Source: Vicinamibacteria bacterium (GTDB lineage: Bacteria; Acidobacteriota; Vicinamibacteria; Fen-336). Taken from it: DNA of 44,983 nucleotides. Each line of letters starts with the position of its first letter. Within the stretch, counting starts at the first letter, position 1. Made by a program: the position numbers and the translations under genes. This document shows positions 29,212 to 37,425 of the stretch, one piece after another. Under the pieces are notes generated by a model. That model was not told where the DNA came from, did not search any database, and saw only the letters and a list, made by a program, of their open reading frames with translations. The stretch is from positions 1 to 44,983 of the forward strand of contig JAMPXO010000030.1 of the NCBI GenBank assembly GCA_023701125.1. The letters are read 5' to 3'.

Positions 29212-29227
29212 TGGCCCCGCGTTTGCC
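29212..29227 (+). promoter_or_regulatory. Sigma-54 promoter of the peptide/peptidase/ligase operon
   Basis: TGGCCCCGCGTTTGCC, with GG at 29213-29214 and GC at 29225-29226, exact RpoN spacing. Predicted start is about 29238, giving a 40-nt leader that ends in CAAGGAG before the ATG at 29278. Confidence 0.8.
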
Positions 29228-29277
29228 CTTGCTTCCAGCGGCCGGGCCTCACGCTTCCGGCAAGGAGAACAAACCTG

Positions 29278-29487
29278 ATGGCCACCACTTCGAAGGTTCG
29301 GCAACTGCCCGACGGCGAAGAACTCGTCCGCCTCGACGATCTGGACGAGAACCTCTCAGGCCCCGAGGCTGACCCTCGGGAGCCCTGGTTCCAGCACAGG
29401 AGTGAGGCCGTCTCGAACCGGCGGCCTGCGGACGATCAGCCGGGCGGGCGCAAGGCGTCGCCGGCGACCGTCGGTGGCGGCCGATGA
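29278..29487 (+). CDS. 69-residue acidic small protein, first gene of the sigma-54 operon
   Basis: A hydrophilic peptide without signal or membrane segment. The N-terminal half is acidic (LPDGEELVRLDDLDENLSG), then PREPWFQHRS; the C-terminal half is basic and Gly-rich (PGGRKASPATVGGGR). I do not recognise a family. The start is well supported by CAAGGAGAA and the promoter 50 bp upstream. The stop overlaps the next gene (ATGA). Its position ahead of a metallopeptidase and an ATP-grasp ligase makes it a candidate substrate or partner, but this is inference. Confidence 0.65.
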   Translation: MATTSKVRQLPDGEELVRLDDLDENLSGPEADPREPWFQHRSEAVSNRRPADDQPGGRKASPATVGGGR

Positions 29488-29783
29488 AGAAGCCCCGCGG
29501 CAAGCCGAAGTCGACGAACCCGACGCCCGCGGAGGCGGGCCTGTCTGCCCTCGACCAGGACCGCTCGGCCTCGGTCGCCGACGAAGGCGGCGTCTCCGCG
29601 GCCCACGTCGAGGACCCGGACAAGGTCGAGGACCCGGACAGGATCGGGGACCCGGACCAGAACCCGGACAAGATCGGGGACCCGGACCAGAACCCGGACA
29701 GGATCGGGGACCCGGAGAAGGTCGCTCCCGCTGACGCCCCGCGGCTGACCCGAGCGAAGGCAGGCGCACCGAATCCGGCCTGA
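29484..29783 (+). CDS. 99-residue repeat protein with acidic GDPDQNP units
   Basis: A low-complexity small protein. The basic N-terminus MKKPRGKPKSTNPTP is followed by an acidic middle with repeated units: EDPDKV, EDPDRI, GDPDQNPDKI, GDPDQNPDRI, GDPEKV. The 30-nt DNA repeat is at about 29640-29725. The C-terminus is Ala/Pro-rich. There is no signal peptide. It is translationally coupled to the 69-residue gene. The pattern suggests a disordered, possibly cation-binding or processed peptide; no known family is recognised. Reading frames in such GC-rich repeats can be open by chance, so I hold this with moderate confidence. Confidence 0.55.
   Translation: MKKPRGKPKSTNPTPAEAGLSALDQDRSASVADEGGVSAAHVEDPDKVEDPDRIGDPDQNPDKIGDPDQNPDRIGDPEKVAPADAPRLTRAKAGAPNPA
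29640..29725. repeat. 30-nt in-frame tandem repeat
   Basis: GGGGACCCGGACCAGAACCC is repeated with a 30-base period inside the 99-residue gene, flanked by shorter GACCCGGAC variants. It encodes GDPDQNPDKI/GDPDQNPDRI. Confidence 0.8.
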
Positions 29784-29790
29784 GTACCCG

Positions 29791-30867
29791 ATGACGCTCG
29801 ACCGGCCCGACGACCTCGGCGCCTCGCCTGCTGGGCCTGCGTCTCGGGCCTTGCCGGCCGAGGTCTGGGAGAGCTGGACCGACGAGAAGCTGCTCGAGCT
29901 GCGGTTGTGCGCGCTCGCGCTGAAGATCGAGGGCAGCGCCCTCGAACCGAGCATCGCTCTTCTGCGGCGCGAGTTGCAGGCCAGCGGTCTCGGGTTCCGG
30001 CCCCATTTCTGGCTGTCGGACGAGTGGTTCACGCCGGACGGCATTCCCGGGATCGCGATCCCCTTCTACCTGGCGCATCCGCGGCTGGCGCGGCTGGAGC
30101 AGAGCCAGATGCTGGAGGTGGAGGGCGGCACCCCCGAGTGGTGCATGCGGATCCTGCGGCACGAGGCTGGCCACGCGATCGAGAACGCCTACCGGTTGCG
30201 GCGGCGACGGCAGCGCATCCGGCTGTTCGGCAAGAGCTCGGCACCCTACCCGGACCACTACGAGCCTCGACGCTACAGCAAGCGCTACGTGGTCCATCTC
30301 GAAGGGCGCTACGCGCAGAGCCATCCCGACGAGGACTTCGCAGAGACCTTCGCCGTGTGGCTCACGCCCGGCTCCGACTGGCGGGTGCGGTATGCCGGCT
30401 GGCCGGCACTCCACAAGCTGGAGTACGTCGACAGGCTGATGCGCGAGATCGGGCACAGCCCCCAGCTCGTGCGCTCGCGACGCCGCCCGGATGCGCTGCC
30501 GAGCCTGCGCCAGCGACTGCGCGAGCACTACGCGCGCAAGCGTCGGCACTACCGCGTCGACGTCGACGATTTCGACCAGCGCGACCTGCAGCGGGTGTTC
30601 TCGAGCGACGCGGCCTACGCGGGCAACCCGAGCGCAGCCGCGTTCCTCGCCCGCCACCGCCAGGAGCTGCGTCGGCGGGTGCGGCGCTTCACCGGCGAGT
30701 ACGCCTACACGATCGACCAGGTGCTGGCCGACATGATCGACCGCTGTCGGACCCAGAAGCTCCGCCTGATCGCGGCCGAAGCAGACGCCAAGCTGGACCT
30801 CGGCGTGCTGCTCGCCGCTCGGACCCTGAAGTACCGCCACAGCGGCCGGCACCGGGTGCCGCTGTGA
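29791..30867 (+). CDS. Putative zinc-dependent metallopeptidase (PF15887-like)
   Basis: A 358-residue soluble protein. The zinc site is HEAGH (His124-His128, catalytic Glu125). A downstream SHPDEDFAETFAVWL (Glu185) provides the likely third ligand. It resembles the HPxEDFAETxAxxL motif I recall for the putative zinc-binding metallopeptidase family PF15887. Substrate is unknown. The basic C-terminal ~140 residues are helical and rich in Arg. There is no signal peptide. It lies 7 bp after the repeat protein and overlaps the ATP-grasp gene (GTGA). Confidence 0.82.
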   Translation: MTLDRPDDLGASPAGPASRALPAEVWESWTDEKLLELRLCALALKIEGSALEPSIALLRRELQASGLGFRPHFWLSDEWFTPDGIPGIAIPFYLAHPRLARLEQSQMLEVEGGTPEWCMRILRHEAGHAIENAYRLRRRRQRIRLFGKSSAPYPDHYEPRRYSKRYVVHLEGRYAQSHPDEDFAETFAVWLTPGSDWRVRYAGWPALHKLEYVDRLMREIGHSPQLVRSRRRPDALPSLRQRLREHYARKRRHYRVDVDDFDQRDLQRVFSSDAAYAGNPSAAAFLARHRQELRRRVRRFTGEYAYTIDQVLADMIDRCRTQKLRLIAAEADAKLDLGVLLAARTLKYRHSGRHRVPL

Positions 30868-31907
30868 CCCGGCTGAGGGCGACCAGGCGGCCGCTGCGGA
30901 TCCTGGCGCTGATGCACGAGAGCCTGGTTCCGCCGGACGCGGCCGACGACGCCGAACGGGCGGCTGCGGAGTGGAAGACCGAGTACGACGTGGTGTCGAC
31001 GTTGCGCGAGCTGGGCCACGAAGTACACGCGCTGGGCGTGGGAGGCAGCCTGGGCGACATCCGCCACGCCGTCACGGCCTGGAAACCCCACATCGCCTTC
31101 AACCTGCTCGAGGGCTTCGACGACGTGGCCACCTGGGACCAGAACGTGGTGGCCTACCTCGAGCTGTCGGGCGTGCCCTACACAGGCTGCAACGCTCGCG
31201 GGCTGCTGCTGGGCCGCGACAAGGCGATCGCGAAGAGGCTGCTCACGTCGCACCGCATCGCGGTCGCCGACTTCGTGGTGGCGCCTCGCGGCCGGCAGTT
31301 CCGGCGCCCGCGGCGGCTGGTGTTCCCGCTGTTCGTCAAGTCGCTCACGCTCGACGCCTCGATCGGAATCTCCCAGGCCTCGGTGGTGGAGGACGACGAC
31401 AAGCTGCTCGAGCGCGTGCGCTTCATCCACGAGAGTACGGGCACCGACGCGCTGGTGGAGCGCTACATCGAGGGGCGCGAGCTGTACGTCGGCGTGCTCG
31501 GTAACGACCGGCTGCAGGTGCTGCCGATCTGGGAGCTCTACTTCGAGGACCTGCCGGAGGACAAGCGCCGGATCGCCACCGAGCGGTTGAAGTGGAGCCT
31601 CAGCTACCAGAAGAAACACGGCATCGACAGCGGCGCGGCCCGGGACCTGACGCCGGAGCTGGAGGCCCGCATCCGCGACACGTGCAAGCGGGTGTATCGC
31701 GCGCTGATGCTCTCGGGTTGCGCGCGCATCGACCTGCGGCTGACGGCGGCAGGACGGGTCTACGTGATCGAGGCCAATCCGAACCCCCAGATCTCGCGCG
31801 ACGAGGACTTCGCCCAGTCGGCACTCGTGGCCGGCCTGACGTACCCCGAGTTGCTGGAGCGGATCGTGAGACTGGGGCTGCGCTGGGAGCCCAGGCGCCT
31901 GGGCTGA
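30864..31907 (+). CDS. ATP-grasp ligase related to D-alanine--D-alanine ligases
   Basis: A 347-residue protein with the fold order of Ddl enzymes: an N-terminal Rossmann-like domain (LRILALMHESLVPP, FNLLEGFDD, GVPYTGCNARGLLLGRDKAIAK), a central ATP-binding domain (FPLFVKSLTLDASIGISQAS, VERYIEGRELYVGVLG) and a C-terminal metal-binding motif IEANPNPQISRDEDFAQSA. It should form an amide or peptide bond using ATP. It is not the cell-wall Ddl by context, since no mur genes are nearby. The GTG start overlaps the peptidase stop. It is the last gene of the operon. Confidence 0.85.
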   Translation: MTRLRATRRPLRILALMHESLVPPDAADDAERAAAEWKTEYDVVSTLRELGHEVHALGVGGSLGDIRHAVTAWKPHIAFNLLEGFDDVATWDQNVVAYLELSGVPYTGCNARGLLLGRDKAIAKRLLTSHRIAVADFVVAPRGRQFRRPRRLVFPLFVKSLTLDASIGISQASVVEDDDKLLERVRFIHESTGTDALVERYIEGRELYVGVLGNDRLQVLPIWELYFEDLPEDKRRIATERLKWSLSYQKKHGIDSGAARDLTPELEARIRDTCKRVYRALMLSGCARIDLRLTAAGRVYVIEANPNPQISRDEDFAQSALVAGLTYPELLERIVRLGLRWEPRRLG

Positions 31908-31945
31908 GGAGGCGCCTCGCGCTTCACCCGCCTGCTTCCTCACGT

Positions 31946-31955
31946 TTTGTAGAAA
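31946..31955 (-). promoter_or_regulatory. Shared upstream element, reverse orientation (histidine kinase/EPS unit)
   Basis: TTTGTAGAAA, the reverse complement of TTTCTACAAA, begins 79 bp before the sigma-54 core at 32025. A TTACCG block lies at 31997-32002, 51 bp after the element start. Confidence 0.7.
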
Positions 31956-32024
31956 TCGCCGGGAGCCGCGGGTGGACGGCGGGGGCCCACCTCGCGTTAC
32001 CGGCTCGCGCCAGGAAGACCTGCA

Positions 32025-32040
32025 CGGCACGCCGATTGCT
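32025..32040 (+). promoter_or_regulatory. Sigma-54 promoter of the histidine kinase/EPS unit
   Basis: CGGCACGCCGATTGCT is nearly a full match to the RpoN consensus, with GG at 32026-32027 and GC at 32038-32039. Predicted start is about 32051, 56 nt before the GTG at 32107. This is the best-scoring core of the group by eye. Confidence 0.85.
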
Positions 32041-32106
32041 CCTGTTCCTGGTGCCGGCGGACAGAAGGCAGGGGAACGCCATTCGCTGACGAGATAGGAC
32101 GACATC

Positions 32107-33171
32107 GTGCTGCACGAATTCCTGACCGCCAACACCGCGGAAATCATCGCCCGCACGCGGTTCAAGATCGCGGCGCGCACCTCGCCCGTCCCGACCGAGG
32201 CGGAGCTCAAGAACGGAGTCCCGCTCTTTCTCACGCAGCTGATCGACCGCTTGCGCCTGGCGACCACGAACAGCGATGCCATCGAACAGAGCGCCGGGCA
32301 CCACGGCGGCGAACTGGCCGCGATGGGCTTTTCCGTCAGCCAGGTCGTGCATGGCTACGGCGACATCTGCCAGGCCATCACCCAGCTCGCCGAAGAGACG
32401 AATGCCCCGATCACGGTCGAGGAGTTCAACACCTTCAACCGCTGCCAGGATGACGCCACCGCCGAGGCCGTCTCCGAATACGAGCGCTATCGCGACCGGT
32501 CAGCCGCCTACAACGGCATGGAACGCCAGGGAGCGCTGGCCCACGAAATGGGCAATCGAGTGGCCGCCGCCCTGATTGCCTTCAAGATCCTCAAGACGGG
32601 CGCGGTCGGCATCGGCGGCAGCACCGGCGCGGTGCTGGGCCGCAGTCTCCGCGCCCTGCGCTCCCTGATCAACAATTCCCTCGCCGAAGTGCGCCTCGAG
32701 TCCGGCCACACGGTCGTGACCCGGGTTCCGCTCGCCGACCTGATGGCGGAGGTGGAACTCGAGGCCTCGATGCGAGTCGGGGGCCCCGGTCAGCGGCTGG
32801 TGGTGTCCGAGGTCGACCCGGGCGTCGAGGTCCAGGCCGACGCGCAGATCCTCTCCGCCGCCCTTTCGAACCTGCTCCACAACGCCTTCAAGTTCGGCGG
32901 CGCCGACGGCCAGGTGTCGCTGATCACCAAGGTGACGGCCGATCGCGTCCTGTTCGAGGTCGAGGACGAGTGCGGAGGCCTTCCCCCCGGCAAGATCGAC
33001 CAGCTGTTCAAGCCCTTCAGGCAACAGGACGCCGACCGCTCGGGGCTCGGCCTCGGTCTCACCATCAGCCGCAGGGGCGTCGAGGCCATGGGGGGCCGCC
33101 TGTCGGTGCGGGACATGCCCGGTCACGGCTGTGTGTTCTCGATCGACCTGCCCAGGGCCCCTGTTGCCTGA
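32107..33171 (+). CDS. Soluble sensor histidine kinase
   Basis: A 354-residue cytoplasmic kinase without membrane segments. Residues 1-130 form a helical sensor region resembling the RsbRD N-terminal domain (FLTANTAEIIARTRFKIAAR). The phospho-acceptor is probably His146 in ALAHEMGNRVAAAL. The ATPase domain has an N box (SNLLHNAFKFGG), a G1-like DECGGLPPGKIDQLFKPF and a G2 GLGLGLTISRRGVEAMGG. No response regulator is adjacent. The GTG start has AGGA eight bases upstream. It opens the EPS cluster and is itself preceded by the shared sigma-54 promoter, so it may act in a feedback loop controlling EPS. Confidence 0.88.
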   Translation: MLHEFLTANTAEIIARTRFKIAARTSPVPTEAELKNGVPLFLTQLIDRLRLATTNSDAIEQSAGHHGGELAAMGFSVSQVVHGYGDICQAITQLAEETNAPITVEEFNTFNRCQDDATAEAVSEYERYRDRSAAYNGMERQGALAHEMGNRVAAALIAFKILKTGAVGIGGSTGAVLGRSLRALRSLINNSLAEVRLESGHTVVTRVPLADLMAEVELEASMRVGGPGQRLVVSEVDPGVEVQADAQILSAALSNLLHNAFKFGGADGQVSLITKVTADRVLFEVEDECGGLPPGKIDQLFKPFRQQDADRSGLGLGLTISRRGVEAMGGRLSVRDMPGHGCVFSIDLPRAPVA

Positions 33172-34723
33172 GTCGCTTCGCGACTCGGCGGCGGCGGCGT
33201 TCCCAGCAACGGCACCGCTGCCCCCCGCGGTCCTCGCCGAGTCCACGTTTCGACCGGCCGTCCGGCTGATGGCGGGGCGCGCGCTGGCTTCCATCACGAC
33301 GCTGCTGATCCCGGTGACCCTGGTCCGGGTCCTCGACCAGGCCGCGTACGGCACCTACAAGCAGCTCTTCCTGGTCTTCACCACGCTCTATTCGGTGGCC
33401 CTGGTCGGCCTCTCGGACAGCCTCTACTACTTCATCCCCCGCGACCCGGTACGCGGCGGGCGCTACGTGGCGAACGCGGTCGCAGGCTTGTCCATCGCCG
33501 GCCTCGCCTGCCTGGGCGGGCTCTACGCGACACGCTTCGCAATCGCCGGCTGGATGAAGAACGCGGCCCTGTCCGAACACCTCGTCTCGATCGGCCTGTT
33601 CCTGCTCTTCACCCTGGTCGCGACCGTGCTGGAGATCGCCCTGATCGCGCGCAAGCGCTACAGGCGCGCCGCCTCCGCGTACGTGGTCTCCGACGTGGTC
33701 CGGGCCGCGTGCTTCGTCGTGCCCATGCTGCTGCTGCCGACGCTGGACACGCTGATGTCGTGGGCGGTGGTGTTTTCGGCCGCCCGGCTGGTCGCCGCCC
33801 TGGTCATGCTCGAGAAGGAGTTCGGGAAGGACCTGCGGCTGGACCCTGGCCTGTGGCCGGCGCAGATCGCCTATGCGCTTCCGTTCGCGCTCTACGTCCT
33901 GGTGGAGATCCTCCAGGCCACGTTCCACCAGTACGCGGTGAGCTGGCACTTCGATGCCGTCACCTTCGCGATCTACTCGGTGGGCTGTTTCCAGGTCCCG
34001 TTCGTGGACTTCCTCGCGACCCCGGCCTCGAGCGTGATGATGGTGCGGATGAGCGAGGTGCAGCGCGAGGGCCGCCCGCAGGAGGCGCTCGCCATCTGGC
34101 TCGACGTCACCCGCAAGCTGGCGCTGATCTTCTTCCCGATGGTGGCGTTGCTGATCGCCACCTCGCGCGAGGTGATCACCTTCCTGTTCACCGACGCCTA
34201 CGCGGCGAGCGCTCCGATCTTCGCCCTGTGGTCGCTGACCATCGCCCTGTCGGTGCTGCAGACGGACGCCGTGATGAGGGTCCACGCCCAGATCCGTTTC
34301 CTGTTCTTCGTCAACCTGCTGCGACTGGCCGTGATCGTCGCCTCCATCCAGGCCCTGATGGGGGGATTCGGCCTGATCGGTCCGGTACTGGCCACCCTGT
34401 TCGCGATGGCCCTCGCCAAGGTCCTGCACCTCTGGCGGATGGGACGGGTCATGAACCTGAAGGCTTCACAGTTGCTGCCCTGGCCGGCGCTGGGCGCCAT
34501 CCTCGCGGTGAGCGCGATCGCCGTCGCGCCCTTGCTGGTGGTGCAGGCGCTCGCGGCAGGGTCGCGGCCCGTCGTCCTCCTGATCGGGACTGCGGGCTAC
34601 GGCCTGACCTACGTGCTGCTCCTGGTGACGACCGGAGTCGTCACCGTCGAGGAGCGCGCGAGCCTCGGCCGCTGGTGCCGCGTCAACCTGCTCGGCGCCC
34701 TGGCGCCGGCGGGCGTCCGGTAG
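33164..34723 (+). CDS. Polysaccharide flippase (MOP superfamily, Wzx-like)
   Basis: A polytopic inner-membrane protein of about 519 residues with 12-14 hydrophobic segments (GRALASITTLLIPVTLVRVL, FLVFTTLYSVALVGLSDSLYYF and others). It probably flips lipid-linked repeat units across the inner membrane. The start is uncertain: TTG at 33164 overlaps the kinase stop and gives a 35-residue leader, while ATG at 33269 begins just before the first membrane segment. PEP-CTERM/XrtA-type clusters often include such transporters. Confidence 0.85.
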   Translation: MPESLRDSAAAAFPATAPLPPAVLAESTFRPAVRLMAGRALASITTLLIPVTLVRVLDQAAYGTYKQLFLVFTTLYSVALVGLSDSLYYFIPRDPVRGGRYVANAVAGLSIAGLACLGGLYATRFAIAGWMKNAALSEHLVSIGLFLLFTLVATVLEIALIARKRYRRAASAYVVSDVVRAACFVVPMLLLPTLDTLMSWAVVFSAARLVAALVMLEKEFGKDLRLDPGLWPAQIAYALPFALYVLVEILQATFHQYAVSWHFDAVTFAIYSVGCFQVPFVDFLATPASSVMMVRMSEVQREGRPQEALAIWLDVTRKLALIFFPMVALLIATSREVITFLFTDAYAASAPIFALWSLTIALSVLQTDAVMRVHAQIRFLFFVNLLRLAVIVASIQALMGGFGLIGPVLATLFAMALAKVLHLWRMGRVMNLKASQLLPWPALGAILAVSAIAVAPLLVVQALAAGSRPVVLLIGTAGYGLTYVLLLVTTGVVTVEERASLGRWCRVNLLGALAPAGVR

Positions 34724-34730
34724 ACCGCCC

Positions 34731-36677
34731 ATGTGCGGCATCGCCGGCATCTTCCACCTGCGCGGAGGGCCCGTGGAGGAGCACGACATCGCCCGGATGT
34801 GCGATGCGCTCACCCACCGCGGACCGGACGAGGGCGGCGTCCATCTGGCGGCCGGGATCGGGATCGGCATGCGCCGTCTCAGCGTGATCGACGTCGCGGG
34901 TGGCTCGCAGCCGATCGGAAACGAGGACGGCTCCGTGTGGGTCGTGTTCAACGGCGAGATCTACAACTTCCGCGACCTGCGCCGGGAGCTGATCGGGTCG
35001 GGGCATGTCTTCCGCACCCAGACCGACACCGAGGTGATCGCCCATCTCTACGAGGAGCGCGGCGCCTCCTGCGTCGAACACCTTCGGGGCATGTTCGCCT
35101 TCGCGCTGTGGGACGCTGGACGGCGGCAGCTGCTCCTCGCCCGCGACCGGTTGGGCGTGAAGCCGCTCTACTGGACCGAAGCCGCGGGCCGGCTGGTGTT
35201 CGCGTCCGAGCTCAAGGCCATCCTCCAGCTTCGCGAGGTGGAGCGTCAGCTCGACTGGGGCTCCGTGGACCACCTCTTCACCCATCTCACCACTCCCGCG
35301 AGCGACAGCATCATCGAGGGTGTCCACAAGCTCGAGCCCGGCCATGTGCTGACCGCGAGTGTTGCGACGGGCGTTCGCCGCCACCGTTACTGGGCGCCGC
35401 GGTTCGAGCCCGATCGCAGCAAGGGCCTGGACCACTTCGTCGAGGGTGTCCGCGGGCTGCTCGAGGAGTCGGTGCGCCTGCGCCTCGTCAGCGACGTGCC
35501 GCTCGGCGCGTTTCTTTCCGGCGGCCTCGACAGCAGCGCCGTCGTCGCGACCATGGCGGGCGCGATGGATCAACCGGTCAGGACGTTTTCGATCGGATTC
35601 GCAGAACGCGCCTTCGACGAGCTCCGCTACGCGCGCCTGATCGCGGAGAAGTTCGGCACCCTCCACCGGGAACTGATCGTGGAGCCGAACGTCGTCGACA
35701 TCCTCGACGACATCGCCTGGTTCCTGGACGAGCCCTTCGGCGATTCCTCCGCCATCCCCACCTACCTGGTCTCGCAGATGGCGGCCGAACACGTGACCGT
35801 CGTGCTCTCCGGAGACGGCGGCGACGAGTTGTTCGCAGGCTACGACAAGTACCGGATCGAGGGCCGCGAGCGCGAGGCCCTGCCCGCGCTCTCGCGGGCC
35901 GCGCTGCGCGCCATCGGCCGGTACATGCCCGACGGGATGAGGGGTCGCAACTTCGTTCGTCACCATGGCCTCACCGGGGCGGAGCGCTACCTCGACGCCT
36001 CCACCCTCTTCCGTGAGGATCAGAAGCGCAGGCTGTTCCAGCCCGAGGCCTATGCGCGGCTCGCCGCGGGCGATGAAGCCCGCAACGAGGCGCGGGCCTT
36101 CCTGCGAGGCGGGGGGCACTGGTTGTCCGAGCTGCAGCAGCTCGACATCGAGCGCTCGCTCCCGCTCGACATCCTGACCAAGGTGGATCGCATGAGCATG
36201 GCGCACTCGCTCGAGGCGCGTGAGCCGCTGCTCGATCACAAGCTGGTCGAGTTCGCCGCCACCATACCGCCGGAGATGCAGATCCGGGACGGCTCCGGGA
36301 AGTCCGTGTTCAAGCAGGCCATGCGTGGCGTGCTGCCGGACACGGTGATCGATCGCCGCAAGCAGGGCTTCGGCGTCCCGCTCGGGAGCTGGTTCCGCGC
36401 TTCGCTCTCCGGCTTCCTGCGCGACCTCCTGCTCTCGGGGCCGGCCCGCGATCGCGGCATCTTCGAGCCCGCCTACGTGCTCAGGCTGATCGAGCGGCAT
36501 GAAGCGGGCCAGGACCTCGGCCTCCACCTGTGGACGCTCATCTCCTTCGAGCTCTGGTGCCGCGCGTTCCTCGACCGGACGACGACCAGGCCCCGGGTGC
36601 GACCCGCCCGCGGCTGCGTCATCGAACCACCTCGCTCCAGCGCTCCGCCGCTCGCCCGGGCCGCTCGGACCTGTTGA
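34731..36677 (+). CDS. Asparagine synthase-like amidotransferase of the exopolysaccharide cluster
   Basis: A 648-residue protein. The N-terminal class II glutamine amidotransferase domain begins MCGIAGIF, with catalytic Cys2 after Met removal, and has RLSVIDVAGGSQPI and FNGEIYN. The synthetase domain has the PP-loop SGGLDSSAVV starting at residue 263, then LSGDGGDELFAGYDKY. It should hydrolyse glutamine and transfer ammonia to an ATP-activated carboxylate, probably on a sugar or amino acid of the polymer rather than aspartate. It matches the amidotransferase commonly found in XrtA/PEP-CTERM EPS clusters. It starts 7 bp after the flippase stop. Confidence 0.92.
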   Translation: MCGIAGIFHLRGGPVEEHDIARMCDALTHRGPDEGGVHLAAGIGIGMRRLSVIDVAGGSQPIGNEDGSVWVVFNGEIYNFRDLRRELIGSGHVFRTQTDTEVIAHLYEERGASCVEHLRGMFAFALWDAGRRQLLLARDRLGVKPLYWTEAAGRLVFASELKAILQLREVERQLDWGSVDHLFTHLTTPASDSIIEGVHKLEPGHVLTASVATGVRRHRYWAPRFEPDRSKGLDHFVEGVRGLLEESVRLRLVSDVPLGAFLSGGLDSSAVVATMAGAMDQPVRTFSIGFAERAFDELRYARLIAEKFGTLHRELIVEPNVVDILDDIAWFLDEPFGDSSAIPTYLVSQMAAEHVTVVLSGDGGDELFAGYDKYRIEGREREALPALSRAALRAIGRYMPDGMRGRNFVRHHGLTGAERYLDASTLFREDQKRRLFQPEAYARLAAGDEARNEARAFLRGGGHWLSELQQLDIERSLPLDILTKVDRMSMAHSLEAREPLLDHKLVEFAATIPPEMQIRDGSGKSVFKQAMRGVLPDTVIDRRKQGFGVPLGSWFRASLSGFLRDLLLSGPARDRGIFEPAYVLRLIERHEAGQDLGLHLWTLISFELWCRAFLDRTTTRPRVRPARGCVIEPPRSSAPPLARAARTC

Positions 36678-36690
36678 TCGGAGGACCCTC

Positions 36691-37272
36691 ATGAACAAGA
36701 CCCTGTCCCTGCTCGCCGCTCTCGCCACGCTCGCCGTCTCCGGGACCGCGCTGGCCCAGCGCCCCGAGGCGTCCGACCGCGCGGTGCCGGCCGGCTATCG
36801 CATCGGTTCGGAGGACATCCTGCAGATCTCGGTGTTCGGAAACGAGGCGCTCAGTCGCACGGTGCCGGTGCGCCCCGACGGCAAGATCTCCCTGCCGCTC
36901 CTCAACGACGTGCAGGCGGCCGGCCTCACGCCGATGGAACTGCGCGAGGTCCTGATGAAGAGGCTCGTGGAGTTCGTGCCGTCGCCCGAGATCTCGGTGA
37001 TGGTGACCGAGGTGCGGAGCTTCATGATCTCGGTCATCGGTCAGGTGACGAAGCCCGGTCGGTACGATCTCCGGAGTTCGGCCACCGTCGTCGACGCGCT
37101 GGCCATGGCCGGGGGCTTCAAGGAGTTCGCGGGCCGGTCGAAAATCGTGGTGATTCGCCGCGAGGGAGGCACCTCGAGGCGCATCGCGTTCGACTACGAC
37201 AAGCTGAGCGACTCGAAGACACCCCAGGACAACTTCGAGCTGCGACCGGGCGACATCGTCATGGTCCCGTAG
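36691..37272 (+). CDS. Polysaccharide export lipoprotein-like protein (Wza/SLBB family)
   Basis: A 193-residue exported protein. The signal peptide is about 1-22 (ending GTALA-QRP), without a lipobox cysteine. The PES domain is RIGSEDILQISVFGNEALSRTVPVRPDGKISLPLL. One SLBB domain follows (ISVIGQVTKPGRYDLRSSATVVDALAMAGGFKEFA), then the typical end FELRPGDIVMVP. It is short for Wza and matches the compact export proteins of XrtA-type clusters. GGAGGA lies 6 bases before the ATG. It forms the periplasmic/outer-membrane part of the export channel. Confidence 0.92.
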   Translation: MNKTLSLLAALATLAVSGTALAQRPEASDRAVPAGYRIGSEDILQISVFGNEALSRTVPVRPDGKISLPLLNDVQAAGLTPMELREVLMKRLVEFVPSPEISVMVTEVRSFMISVIGQVTKPGRYDLRSSATVVDALAMAGGFKEFAGRSKIVVIRREGGTSRRIAFDYDKLSDSKTPQDNFELRPGDIVMVP

Positions 37273-37346
37273 TGCCGGAACCGCTCGCGGGTCGCGCCGG
37301 AAAACACCGATCGTCGGGCAGGGCGGCCCCGCCGTCGGTGAGCCGC

Positions 37347-37357
37347 AATCTACAAAG
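37347..37357 (+). promoter_or_regulatory. Shared upstream element AATCTACAAAG (beta-barrel/EPS unit)
   Basis: It differs from TTTCTACAAAG at the first two bases and lies 79 bp before the sigma-54 core at 37426. Confidence 0.65.
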
Positions 37358-37425
37358 CGCGCGGCCCCGCTCCCGGGCGTAAGCGGATCCCCGCGCCGGA
37401 TGCCGGCGTTTCGAGGGCCTGCCCG

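Noticed and set aside
29436-30044. A 202-codon minus-strand frame over the repeat-protein region
   Set aside because: It consists of Val/Arg/Pro/Asp-rich repeats mirroring the plus-strand repeat, has no ribosome-binding site or promoter, and opposes the operon direction.
31903-31921. GAGGCGCCTC palindrome after the ATP-grasp stop as a terminator
   Set aside because: Only 10 bp, no usable loop and no T tract; too weak to call.
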